This document shows, piece after piece, positions 21,086 through 28,547 of a DNA stretch of 64,000 nucleotides. The position numbers were made by a program, and so were the translations under genes. The DNA lies in the NCBI RefSeq assembly GCF_025628885.1, contig NZ_JAOTIF010000004.1, positions 1 through 64,000 of the forward strand. Direction: 5' to 3'. Under the pieces are notes generated by a model, which saw only the letters and a program-made list of their open reading frames with translations, did no database searches and had not been told where the DNA came from. Every line of letters starts with the position of its first letter. Position 1 is the stretch's first letter. The stretch is from Paraflavisolibacter caeni (GTDB lineage Bacteria > Bacteroidota > Bacteroidia > Chitinophagales > Chitinophagaceae).

Positions 21086-21733
21086 CTACATCCCATCTTC
21101 TTCAACCCGCGCAAATGTTTCTTCTTCACTAAAACCATCCCGCCTTACAAACTTTTTGAATTGTCGCCTTGACAAAGCAAAGTGCTTAGCCATTGTATCA
21201 TTAGTTGTCTCTGTTATTGCTTTTAACTTCTGAATATCATCTATGTCAGAAATGCTGCCAACGGACAACACACCATTTTGAAGGGATAACTTATTTACCT
21301 CCCAGGCATTGTCACCATAGTATTTGTTCAGAAAATAGTATCCTTTGAATTTCTTAATAACATTCCTAGTTGTTACACTAAATAAAGTGTCTGTCCAATT
21401 TGCATGAAAAATAATGGAGTCGTCTGTTACAACAACCTTTTCCTTTGTTCCATCTGTTTGATCAACAACTGTGTCACCTACCAACTTGTAGGAAGATCCA
21501 ATATTGTCTTTATGTTCTTTGACATCAAAATCGTACTGTCTTGTGATTAGTTGATCTGTTATGGTGATTACGGATGCCTGGTTAGCGCTTATATATTTCC
21601 CCTGTAAGCGTCTGGGAAAAGATGTCAACGATTTTACATCGGCAGGCTGAGGTTTATCAAATGTTGCGGCAGGTTCACAACCAAGAAGCAAAAAAGCGGT
21701 AATGAAGAGGCTTGCAGCTACAAACTTTTTCAT
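21086..21733 (-). CDS. Hypothetical lipoprotein
   Basis: This 215-residue protein has a lipoprotein signal peptide with the lipobox LLLGC (Cys19). The body is beta-rich (GKYISANQASVITITDQLI, DSIIFHANWTDTLF) with a charged C-terminus FKKFVRRDGFSEEETFARV. It is expected to be anchored to the outer or inner membrane facing the periplasm. I recognise no domain. It stands alone between the toxin-antitoxin remnant and the quinone oxidoreductase. Confidence 0.65.
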   Translation of the reverse strand: MKKFVAASLFITAFLLLGCEPAATFDKPQPADVKSLTSFPRRLQGKYISANQASVITITDQLITRQYDFDVKEHKDNIGSSYKLVGDTVVDQTDGTKEKVVVTDDSIIFHANWTDTLFSVTTRNVIKKFKGYYFLNKYYGDNAWEVNKLSLQNGVLSVGSISDIDDIQKLKAITETTNDTMAKHFALSRRQFKKFVRRDGFSEEETFARVEEDGM

Positions 21734-21787
21734 AACAAGTCTTTCTCTTTAATATCGAAAAAGGGAGAAAGGTAACCGCAGCCATTG

Positions 21788-22855
21788 TTATGCTCTTCCT
21801 GGTTCAGGGGATGCTTCGTTACACACAAGCACGATCTTGCCTGTCACACCTCCCTTCCCAAGTAATTCCTGTGCTTGTCTGGCCTCGGCAAGAGGCATGC
21901 GCTGCGAAATGAGCGGCTTGATCTTTTGTTGTAGAAGGAGGTCAAACAAAGTGCTTAAATCTTGTCTGAAGAATTCCGGTTTCAGGCGTTCAAGCCACTG
22001 TATGCTGTAGGGGACCACTCGTTTCCGTCCAGGGAGCAGCCAGCTAACAGCGATGTACCACGCAAAGATGGCGATGGCACGAAAGCGTTGACGACGACCT
22101 GGACTACCTAAAGTCGATCGCCCCCCACGTAGTGATCCTGTAAGACCATAAGCCACGACCTTTCCTCCGCGACGAAGCGCTTTGCGGGAAAGCCAGGTGT
22201 GGGTGCCTCCGATGCTTTCAAACACAGCATCTACACCATCGCCTGTAAGCCTCTGAATTTCTTTAACGAAGTCTTGACTCTTGTAATCAATGGGGATACC
22301 GCCCATATTGGAAACAGTCGATGCATCCCGCGCTGAACAGGTGCCGTACATCTCTAGGCCCGCGAGACGCCCAAGCTGCAAGAGTGCCGTGCCCACCCCG
22401 CCTGCTGCGCCATGGATCAACACGCGCTGGCCGGGTTTGACCTTTGCGGAACGATGCAACATCTGGTACGCTGTGATGTAGTTTAACACAAGGCTGACAG
22501 CCTCGGAAGGGTCCAGGCCGGGTGGCACCGGGACCAGTTTACGTGGTGGCAGGCAGACAAACTCCGCATAGGCACCAAAGATGGGTAGGGCAGCAACTAG
22601 CTGGCCTGGTTCTATTCCTAAGACACCATCACCGAGCCGGTCTACCACGCCAACCAAATCCCATCCTGGCGTGAAGGGCAGCCGGGGCGTCTCGGGATGA
22701 AAACCCTCGCGCATCATGATGTCTGGTAAGGAAACTCCTGCAGTAAGTACTTTCACGCGCACTTCACCCGGCTTTGGTTCAGGACATTCTTCCTCAACCA
22801 CCCGAAGTTCATCGGGCCCGCCGTAGTGGTACACGATGATGCGCGTATGTTTCAT
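21788..22855 (-). CDS. Zinc-independent medium-chain quinone oxidoreductase / alcohol dehydrogenase-like protein
   Basis: This 355-residue MDR-superfamily reductase starts MKHTRIIVYHYGGPDELRV. The GroES-like domain (about 1-120) lacks the structural-zinc Cys cluster. The nucleotide-binding loop is HGAAGGVGTALLQLG (near residue 150). This is the NADPH:quinone oxidoreductase (QOR) branch, which reduces quinones or enones in the cytoplasm. The ATG at 22855 is chosen because a perfect AGGAGG lies 9 nt upstream. A longer in-frame start at 22936 is less likely. The coding sequence is visibly GC-richer than its neighbours and uses many GGC, CGC and CCG codons. With the Shine-Dalgarno site, this suggests transfer from outside Bacteroidota. 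Confidence 0.85.
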   Translation of the reverse strand: MKHTRIIVYHYGGPDELRVVEEECPEPKPGEVRVKVLTAGVSLPDIMMREGFHPETPRLPFTPGWDLVGVVDRLGDGVLGIEPGQLVAALPIFGAYAEFVCLPPRKLVPVPPGLDPSEAVSLVLNYITAYQMLHRSAKVKPGQRVLIHGAAGGVGTALLQLGRLAGLEMYGTCSARDASTVSNMGGIPIDYKSQDFVKEIQRLTGDGVDAVFESIGGTHTWLSRKALRRGGKVVAYGLTGSLRGGRSTLGSPGRRQRFRAIAIFAWYIAVSWLLPGRKRVVPYSIQWLERLKPEFFRQDLSTLFDLLLQQKIKPLISQRMPLAEARQAQELLGKGGVTGKIVLVCNEASPEPGRA

Positions 22856-22864
22856 AGATCTATT

Positions 22865-22870
22865 CCTCCT
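22865..22870 (-). promoter_or_regulatory. Shine-Dalgarno site of the quinone oxidoreductase gene
   Basis: AGGAGG on the minus strand ends 9 nt before the ATG at 22855. Genes around it lack such a site, as is usual in Bacteroidota. It decides the start codon and points to foreign origin. Confidence 0.75.
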
Positions 22871-22915
22871 ATACCGGGCATTGGGACTTGATTCTGGGGC
22901 CTCGGTAATTGTGGT

Positions 22916-22942
22916 GACAAGGATATTTATTACCATCTTGTC
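22916..22942. promoter_or_regulatory. Possible operator dyad upstream of the quinone oxidoreductase
   Basis: GACAAG (22916-22921) and CTTGTC (22937-22942) form an inverted repeat with a 15-bp spacer. It lies in the divergent interval between the oxidoreductase and the glucosidase-like gene. The rest of this 321-bp interval is AT-rich and shows nothing else I can support. Quinone oxidoreductase genes are often controlled by MarR/HxlR-type repressors that bind such dyads, but no regulator gene is present here. Confidence 0.3.
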
Positions 22943-23176
22943 CTTATCTAATTTAATTGAAAAAACTGAAACTAGAAAGAATAATTTAATAGCTAATATT
23001 AACGGCAGGGGAGAGACGAAGGCATTTCATCCTAGCGCCTCTTATTCGTATCTTAGCTATAATAGTAAACACCATAATCCGGCTGTGGCAACCAGTATAT
23101 TTTCCAAAATAATAATCATGCATCAAAATGCTGAACACTTTTTTGGGAACGTCTATTCATAAATGTGAAATCCATA

Positions 23177-25783
23177 ATGATGACGATTGAACAGGAAAGA
23201 ATGAAACTGGCAAATTGGAAAAAATGGGGGCCATATGTCAGTGACCGGCAGTGGGGGACGGTGCGTGAAGATTACAGTGCTAACGGCGATGCCTGGAATT
23301 ATACGACACATGATATGGCTCGAAGCAAAGCTTACCGCTGGGGCGAGGAAGGCATTGCTGGTATTTGTGATGACGAACAGCTATTGTGTTTTGCATTATC
23401 CCTATGGAATAAAAAAGATCCTGTTCTGAAAGAGCGCTATTTTGGCTTAACCAATACGGAAGGCAATCATGGCGAGGATGTTAAGGAGCTCTATTATTAC
23501 CTGGACAATACGCCTACGCATTCATACATGAAAATGTTGTATAAATATTCTCAAGCTCTTTTTCCTTATACCCAGCTCCTTGAAGAAAATCACCGCAGAA
23601 CCAGGCAACACCCTGAATTTGAAATCGTAGACACAGGCGTTTTTGATGACGATCATTATTTTGATATTGTAGTAGAATATGCTAAACAATCGCCACAACA
23701 TATTTTAATCCGGATTTCCATCTATAACTGGTCAAACGGAGAGCAAGCCATCAACCTACTGCCCACCTTTTGGTTCCGGAACACCTGGGCCTGGGGGTAT
23801 GATACTTACAAGCCCCAATTAGCTTCCAGTCGTGCTGGGGCCATTGAAGCTGATCATCAGGCTTTGGGGCAATATTATCTTCATGGTGAAGGCTTGCCTG
23901 GATCATTGTTCTGCGACAATGAAACCAATACCGTTCGCTTGTATGGGCATCATGGAAACACCGGGTATTATAAAGATGGCATTAACGATTATTTGATCCA
24001 TGGTTCCGCAAGCGTTAATCCGGCAAAGAGAGGTACCAAAGCTGCCTTCAATTACGACCTGGCCATCCCTGCCGGTGAACATATTGTTGTTCGCTTGTCG
24101 CTGTCACAGGATCCGGATTACGCATTTGAAAACTTTGACAACATCTTCACCCAAAGAAAGAACGAAGCCGATGCCTTTTATCAGGAAGTTTTAAAAGGTG
24201 AAAGAAATCCGGATGTGATCAATATCAAAAGGCAGGCACTGTCGGGCCTGTTGTGGAACAAGCAATTTTATTATTATGATGTGCACCAGTGGCTCAAGGG
24301 AGATCCTGGGCAACCTCCGCCTCCTCCGCATCGATTGCAATTACGCAATGTTGATTGGAAACACCTGCACAGTAAAGAAATTCTTTCGATGCCGGATAAG
24401 TGGGAGTTTCCCTGGTTTGCCTCCTGGGATATGGCTTTTCACTGTTATACCTTGGCCATGATAGATATGGAATTTGCCAAAAGTCAATTATTGTACCTGG
24501 CAACGGAGTGGTACATGCACCCCAATGGACAACTGCCGGCCTATGAGTGGAACTTCAGTGATTGCAACCCGCCAATTCATGCAATGGCCACCTGGGAAAT
24601 TTACAAAGCTGAAAAGGAAGCCAATCAAGGCAAAGGGGATGTATTGTTTTTGGAAAAAGTTTTTCATAAACTCATGCTCAATTTTAACTGGTGGGTGAAT
24701 AGGAGAGATGCAAAGGGTAATAATATTTTCGAAGGAGGTTTTTTAGGGCTGGACAATATTGGCGTGATTGACAGGAGCAGCCCATTGCCTAACGGTGAAT
24801 ACCTGCAACAATCAGATGCCACTGGTTGGATGGCCATGTATGCACTGAACCTGCTTCGTATTGCCCACGAGCTTTTATGGCATAATCCCGCATATACCGA
24901 AATAACGTCGAAGTATTTTGAACATTTTTTGTACATCGCCGGTGCCATGAATGGTGTAGAAGAAAATTTATGGGATGATGTAGACAACTTTTATTACGAC
25001 CAGTTGTCCTTGCCCGGTAACCTGTCTGTACCACTAAAGGTCAGAAGTCTTGTGGGGTTGATTCCGCTTTTTGTAGTAGAAACTGTAGCGGACAGTGAGA
25101 TCAAGCAAGATGAATTTTTTGAAAAGCGCAGAAAATGGTTTGAGGAAAACCGGCCTGACTTAGCCAGCCTTGTTGCACACTGGAATACAGTAAATAAAAA
25201 TGGCACTCATCTCTTCAGCCTGATGCGGGGCTTCAGGATGAAGAGGACCCTGGAACGTTTATTGGACGAAAATGAATTTCTAAGTGATTACGGTATTCGT
25301 TCCCTTTCTAAATTCCATTTAGAGCATCCTTATCAATTCAACGGAGACGAAAAAACGTCCACGATAAAATACATACCTGGTGAAAGCGACAATAATATGT
25401 TCGGCGGCAACAGTAACTGGCGGGGACCTATATGGCTACCGATGAATTGGCTGGTTATTGAAAGCTTAAGGCGATATTATATTTTTTATGGTGATGACTT
25501 TAAAGTGGAATGCCCGACCGGGTCGGGCAGATTGATGACTTTAAACGAAGTGGCTGATGAATTAAGCCGTCGTGTATTCCGGATCTTTGAGCGAAACAGC
25601 AATGGTATGCGTCCGGTATTTGGCAATTCGGAAAAAATGCAAAAAGATGAACACTTTAAAGATTACCTTCTTTTCCACGAATACTTTCACGGCGAAAGCG
25701 GCAAAGGGCTGGGCGCCTCGCACCAAACTGGGTGGACAGCTTTAATTGCTACTTTCTATATACAATCTCAATCAAATATGTAG
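23177..25783 (+). CDS. GH63-like glucosidase (MGH1-type glycoside hydrolase)
   Basis: This roughly 868-residue protein without a signal peptide starts near MTIEQERMKLANWKKWGPY. It has the bacterial GH63-like signature QWGTVREDYSANGDAWNY. The C-terminal (alpha/alpha)6-barrel region holds PWFASWDMAFHCYTLAMID (about 415-435) and YFHGESGKGLGASHQTGW near the end, where GH63 catalytic residues lie. Family members hydrolyse alpha-glucosides, for example mannosylglycerate or oligosaccharides with terminal alpha-glucose. The bacterial cytoplasmic branch is poorly characterised. In-frame starts at 23165 (GTG), 23177 and 23180 are all possible. It is transcribed alone, away from the oxidoreductase. Confidence 0.85.
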   Translation: MMTIEQERMKLANWKKWGPYVSDRQWGTVREDYSANGDAWNYTTHDMARSKAYRWGEEGIAGICDDEQLLCFALSLWNKKDPVLKERYFGLTNTEGNHGEDVKELYYYLDNTPTHSYMKMLYKYSQALFPYTQLLEENHRRTRQHPEFEIVDTGVFDDDHYFDIVVEYAKQSPQHILIRISIYNWSNGEQAINLLPTFWFRNTWAWGYDTYKPQLASSRAGAIEADHQALGQYYLHGEGLPGSLFCDNETNTVRLYGHHGNTGYYKDGINDYLIHGSASVNPAKRGTKAAFNYDLAIPAGEHIVVRLSLSQDPDYAFENFDNIFTQRKNEADAFYQEVLKGERNPDVINIKRQALSGLLWNKQFYYYDVHQWLKGDPGQPPPPPHRLQLRNVDWKHLHSKEILSMPDKWEFPWFASWDMAFHCYTLAMIDMEFAKSQLLYLATEWYMHPNGQLPAYEWNFSDCNPPIHAMATWEIYKAEKEANQGKGDVLFLEKVFHKLMLNFNWWVNRRDAKGNNIFEGGFLGLDNIGVIDRSSPLPNGEYLQQSDATGWMAMYALNLLRIAHELLWHNPAYTEITSKYFEHFLYIAGAMNGVEENLWDDVDNFYYDQLSLPGNLSVPLKVRSLVGLIPLFVVETVADSEIKQDEFFEKRRKWFEENRPDLASLVAHWNTVNKNGTHLFSLMRGFRMKRTLERLLDENEFLSDYGIRSLSKFHLEHPYQFNGDEKTSTIKYIPGESDNNMFGGNSNWRGPIWLPMNWLVIESLRRYYIFYGDDFKVECPTGSGRLMTLNEVADELSRRVFRIFERNSNGMRPVFGNSEKMQKDEHFKDYLLFHEYFHGESGKGLGASHQTGWTALIATFYIQSQSNM

Positions 25784-25812
25784 CAGCCTTTTCCTATGCA
25801 CGTAAAATACCG

Positions 25813-27042
25813 CTATTTTCCCTTTCTTAATTCAATGATAATGTCTCTTGCACCGGTATTTGTAGGGTCCATTGCAAAAGCCTTTTCATAGTTGATCAGG
25901 GCATTTTCTTTGTCTCCCTTTACTAGCAATGCTTCTGCATAACTATCATACACATTCGCCGATTGCGGGTAGTTCTCAACATTTTTTTTGAAAAATTCTA
26001 ACGCTCTATCAACATCCTTGGCGCTATTTAGAAGATAGTAGCCATAACTGTTTATCATGCCCTCATCCGGCTTCATTGCATATCCAAATATCTGGGAAAG
26101 GTTTTTATAGTGATCCTCGAACTTGCTGTATGTGATATTGGACAGCGGAGTCTCATACACGGGCAACTCCTCCATTCGAAAAATATATTGAAAGCCGTCT
26201 TGCATCGCTTTTAGTGTTGAATGTCCTTCTTTTGGATAATAAGTAAACCGGTAAGTCAGACCTTTAAAGTTTTTGTTTTTTAGAAGCGAATCAATTTTCC
26301 TGGCATTTGGAAGGTAAGGGTCTGGTTCATTTCCCACACTAAAAAAAAGCCGGTTGTTTCGTTCAGTCGCATTAAGGATGGTCTCTTCCACAGTTTGCAT
26401 ATATGCACTCTTATCCATTTGCATCGCCGGGCTAGTGGCTATATAAGCATTAAACATACCGGGGTGCTTTAAGAAAGTATGCATTACTAGCCAGCCACCC
26501 AGTGAGTTACCCGCAAAAACACGATAAGGCATTTTTTTATAATCTTTTTCAACAAAAGGAACCAGTTCTTCATTAATGAACTGCAAGAATTTTTCAGCGC
26601 CACCGCTGGTTTTATAAAAGGTACTGTCACGGGCAACAATAGGAGTAAAATCCCTGTTACGGCCTATGGAGTTAGTACCGCCGCTTTCAGTGATAAAGCT
26701 TGGTTCATTTTCTATTCCTACTACCGTAATGGGTGGCAACCCAGGCATTCGCTGGCAACAATAATTAACCAGCGTGCAATAATAAAATGCCGAGAACTCT
26801 CCGTCCAGTACATAAAAAACCGGCGATACCGACTCACTGTATTTAGATAATACTGGAGGTCTGTAGATCGTAATTTTTCTTTTTTGATTTAAAACCTTTG
26901 AAGTTAGCGTGTATTCCTTAATATCAGGTTTTGCTGTACTCCATTGTGCATACAACGGAACGGCAGCCATCATCATGATGATAATAACTACTGCTTTTCG
27001 ACGTAAATGCAAGACTGCAGGGAATGGGAAGTTTCTATGCAT
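25813..27042 (-). CDS. Secreted alpha/beta-hydrolase esterase (IroE/Fes-like) with C-terminal TPR
   Basis: This 409-residue protein has a signal peptide (about 1-31, AAVPLYAQ). The esterase-D-like hydrolase domain has VFYVLDGEFSAFYY, the nucleophile elbow FAGNSLGGWL (Ser in GNSLGG) and a likely catalytic His in PKEGHSTL. The last 90 residues form one or two tetratricopeptide repeats (SANVYDSYAEALLVKGDKEN, ALINYEKAFAMDPTN). Members cleave esters such as siderophore trilactones or acylated sugars in the periplasm. The substrate here is unknown, as no siderophore genes adjoin. It is convergent with the glucosidase-like gene. Confidence 0.85.
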   Translation of the reverse strand: MHRNFPFPAVLHLRRKAVVIIIMMMAAVPLYAQWSTAKPDIKEYTLTSKVLNQKRKITIYRPPVLSKYSESVSPVFYVLDGEFSAFYYCTLVNYCCQRMPGLPPITVVGIENEPSFITESGGTNSIGRNRDFTPIVARDSTFYKTSGGAEKFLQFINEELVPFVEKDYKKMPYRVFAGNSLGGWLVMHTFLKHPGMFNAYIATSPAMQMDKSAYMQTVEETILNATERNNRLFFSVGNEPDPYLPNARKIDSLLKNKNFKGLTYRFTYYPKEGHSTLKAMQDGFQYIFRMEELPVYETPLSNITYSKFEDHYKNLSQIFGYAMKPDEGMINSYGYYLLNSAKDVDRALEFFKKNVENYPQSANVYDSYAEALLVKGDKENALINYEKAFAMDPTNTGARDIIIELRKGK

Positions 27043-27310
27043 ATAGGTGGTTTTTTAATACATGAACTAAGCCCTACACTGATCTTAATTAAGTTGCCAA
27101 TTACTTAGGAATAAAGTGACGCACAGCGTTTTTCATCGATTTTGTAGAAGTGGATGTTTCTATTACCAGAGCTACTCTTTCGCACAAATGCTGATTAAAA
27201 ATATAGTGTTTAATTGTTTTCTCATAGCCTCACTTGCATGAAACTGATGCTTTCTGCCGCTTTGCTGAAGGCAGGAAATGCAACTACTTCCCATCTCTCA
27301 ACTCACCTCT

Positions 27311-27883
27311 CTAAATCCGCAATACCTCACACCCATCCTGTTTCCCATATACTACTGCCACTTCTTGTCCAATTATTTCTTTTTTCCACCAAATTTGCCA
27401 AGGCCCCATCTGCTCAAACCCATTCCTATCTTTCATCTCCACCCTTTCCCTTCTGCCTGTGCTCATCATAACCCTCACCGCCAACTGCTTTCTCAGCCAC
27501 TGCTTATCCCCCTGCATGTTCATATACAACCGGATAGCCGCCTGGTAGACATGTTTCCTCTTCTTCCTGGGCAGGGTCTTTCGGAAGGCCTCCTTCCTTT
27601 CCGCATCCGAGAGGATCCACTGGGCATAGACCACGGCCTCCCGGAACAGATCCCTCCTTACCCGCTGCTTTTCAGAAGCCACCACTCCACTCATGTCCGG
27701 GTACTTGGTGATCACAATCCTTTTCTTCCACTTCTTTTTCTTGTTGGCCCGGTAGTGCTTCACCACAAAGCACTTCCCAATGGAGCCCCGGATGATGCCC
27801 AGCAGCAGCCGGGACATCACCTTGTCATCCACCACCACCAAGCGGGTCCTGTTGTCAATGTAAAGCTGTTTCATCTTTTTCAT
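27311..27883 (-). CDS. Hypothetical basic protein next to 11-bp repeat arrays
   Basis: This 190-residue, strongly basic protein begins MKKMKQLYIDNRTRLVVVDD. It has many Lys/Arg runs (NKKKKWKKRIVITKYPDMSG, TLPRKKRKHVYQAAIRLYM). It also contains ASEKQRVRRDLFREAVVYAQ and a C-terminal stretch GPWQIWWKKEIIGQEVAVVYG. No signal peptide or known domain is seen. The charge suggests nucleic-acid or ribosome binding. The opposite strand has a long open frame here (27278-28045) but it is Pro/His/Leu-rich shadow coding. The 600 bp upstream are filled with 11-bp-periodic repeats, which may share its history. Confidence 0.6.
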   Translation of the reverse strand: MKKMKQLYIDNRTRLVVVDDKVMSRLLLGIIRGSIGKCFVVKHYRANKKKKWKKRIVITKYPDMSGVVASEKQRVRRDLFREAVVYAQWILSDAERKEAFRKTLPRKKRKHVYQAAIRLYMNMQGDKQWLRKQLAVRVMMSTGRRERVEMKDRNGFEQMGPWQIWWKKEIIGQEVAVVYGKQDGCEVLRI

Positions 27884-27982
27884 TTCCCCCTAAAGCTAGG
27901 GCTGCCCATCCACCCCTCCAACCCCTCTGGCCGCTTTGGCAGGAAATGGCAGGAAATGACCGCTTTTGTCCGCTTCCCCTTC

Positions 27983-28081
27983 AGGTTACAAGTAGGGATC
28001 CTTCGTAGATCAAGTATACCTGAAGCATACCATCAGTATACCTAGAGTATACCTACAGTATGCCCCCTTCGTTCCTGAACC
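27983..28081. repeat. 11-bp-periodic repeat block A (nine units)
   Basis: Nine consecutive 11-mers run in strict phase. The core units are atacctgaagc, ataccatcagt, atacctagagt and atacctacagt (28016-28059), flanked by more diverged units such as aggttacaagt. On the minus strand the core reads GGTATACTnnA. Eleven is not a multiple of three, so the block is not coding. It lies 100 bp upstream of the basic hypothetical gene, with aggaaatggc/aggaaatgac between them. Confidence 0.8.
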
Positions 28082-28175
28082 CCTTTTTCCCAATCCCCCT
28101 CCACTGCCTCCTCCATCAAAAAATCCTATTCCTCCCTTTCTAATCGTGCAAATCCGCGGTTCATCTTTCGTTGCT

Positions 28176-28230
28176 CAGCCCTACCTGAGCCCTACTGAAT
28201 CCATAGCTAAGCCTAGGAAAAGCCTAGAAA
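28176..28230. repeat. 11-bp-periodic repeat block B (five units)
   Basis: The five in-phase units are cagccctacct, gagccctactg, aatccatagct, aagcctaggaa and aagcctagaaa. The minus strand shows TAGGGCT repeated at 11 bp, a core that recurs in the block at 54.5 kb. The sequence between blocks A and B is pyrimidine-rich with no clear unit. Confidence 0.75.
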
Positions 28231-28327
28231 ACCACTTTTATCTCCCATATCATGCCATTCCAATACCCCAATACCTCATTTCACCTTTCCCTATGGACCA
28301 ATAATCAATAATTAATTATTAATAATC

Positions 28328-28404
28328 CAGCATCTGCTATCCATCATCTTCCTCCTACCTGCTCCCAGGATACTCCCTACCAAAGCCCAGGATAATGCCT
28401 GAAA
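28328..28404. repeat. 11-bp-periodic repeat block C (seven units)
   Basis: Read on the minus strand the units are tttcaggcatt, atcctgggctt, tggtagggagt, atcctgggagc, aggtaggagga, agatgatggat and agcagatgctg. ATCCTGGG recurs at 22 bp. The stretch ATCCTGGGCTTTGGTAGGG is almost identical to 54507-54525 on the plus strand. It ends about 140 bp before the next gene. Confidence 0.75.
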
Positions 28405-28547
28405 ACGCAAATCTTTTATTCTGCAATCAATAATTCGGGTATACCTTACAGTAATTCCCGAAATAAACTTAATTGCCCTTTTTTGTAAATCCGGCAAATC
28501 ATTTGATGTAGCTCTTCTTTAGTAACAGTACGGCTAAGCAATATCAG

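Noticed and set aside
27943-27962. CRISPR-like short direct repeats aggaaatggc and aggaaatgac
   Set aside because: The units are 10 bp, adjacent and only two, without spacers, so they are not a CRISPR array.
27278-28045. Long plus-strand open frame of 255 codons opposite the basic hypothetical gene
   Set aside because: The product is Pro/His/Leu/Ser-rich and without structure, and runs through the 11-bp repeats. The minus-strand frame has a normal protein composition.
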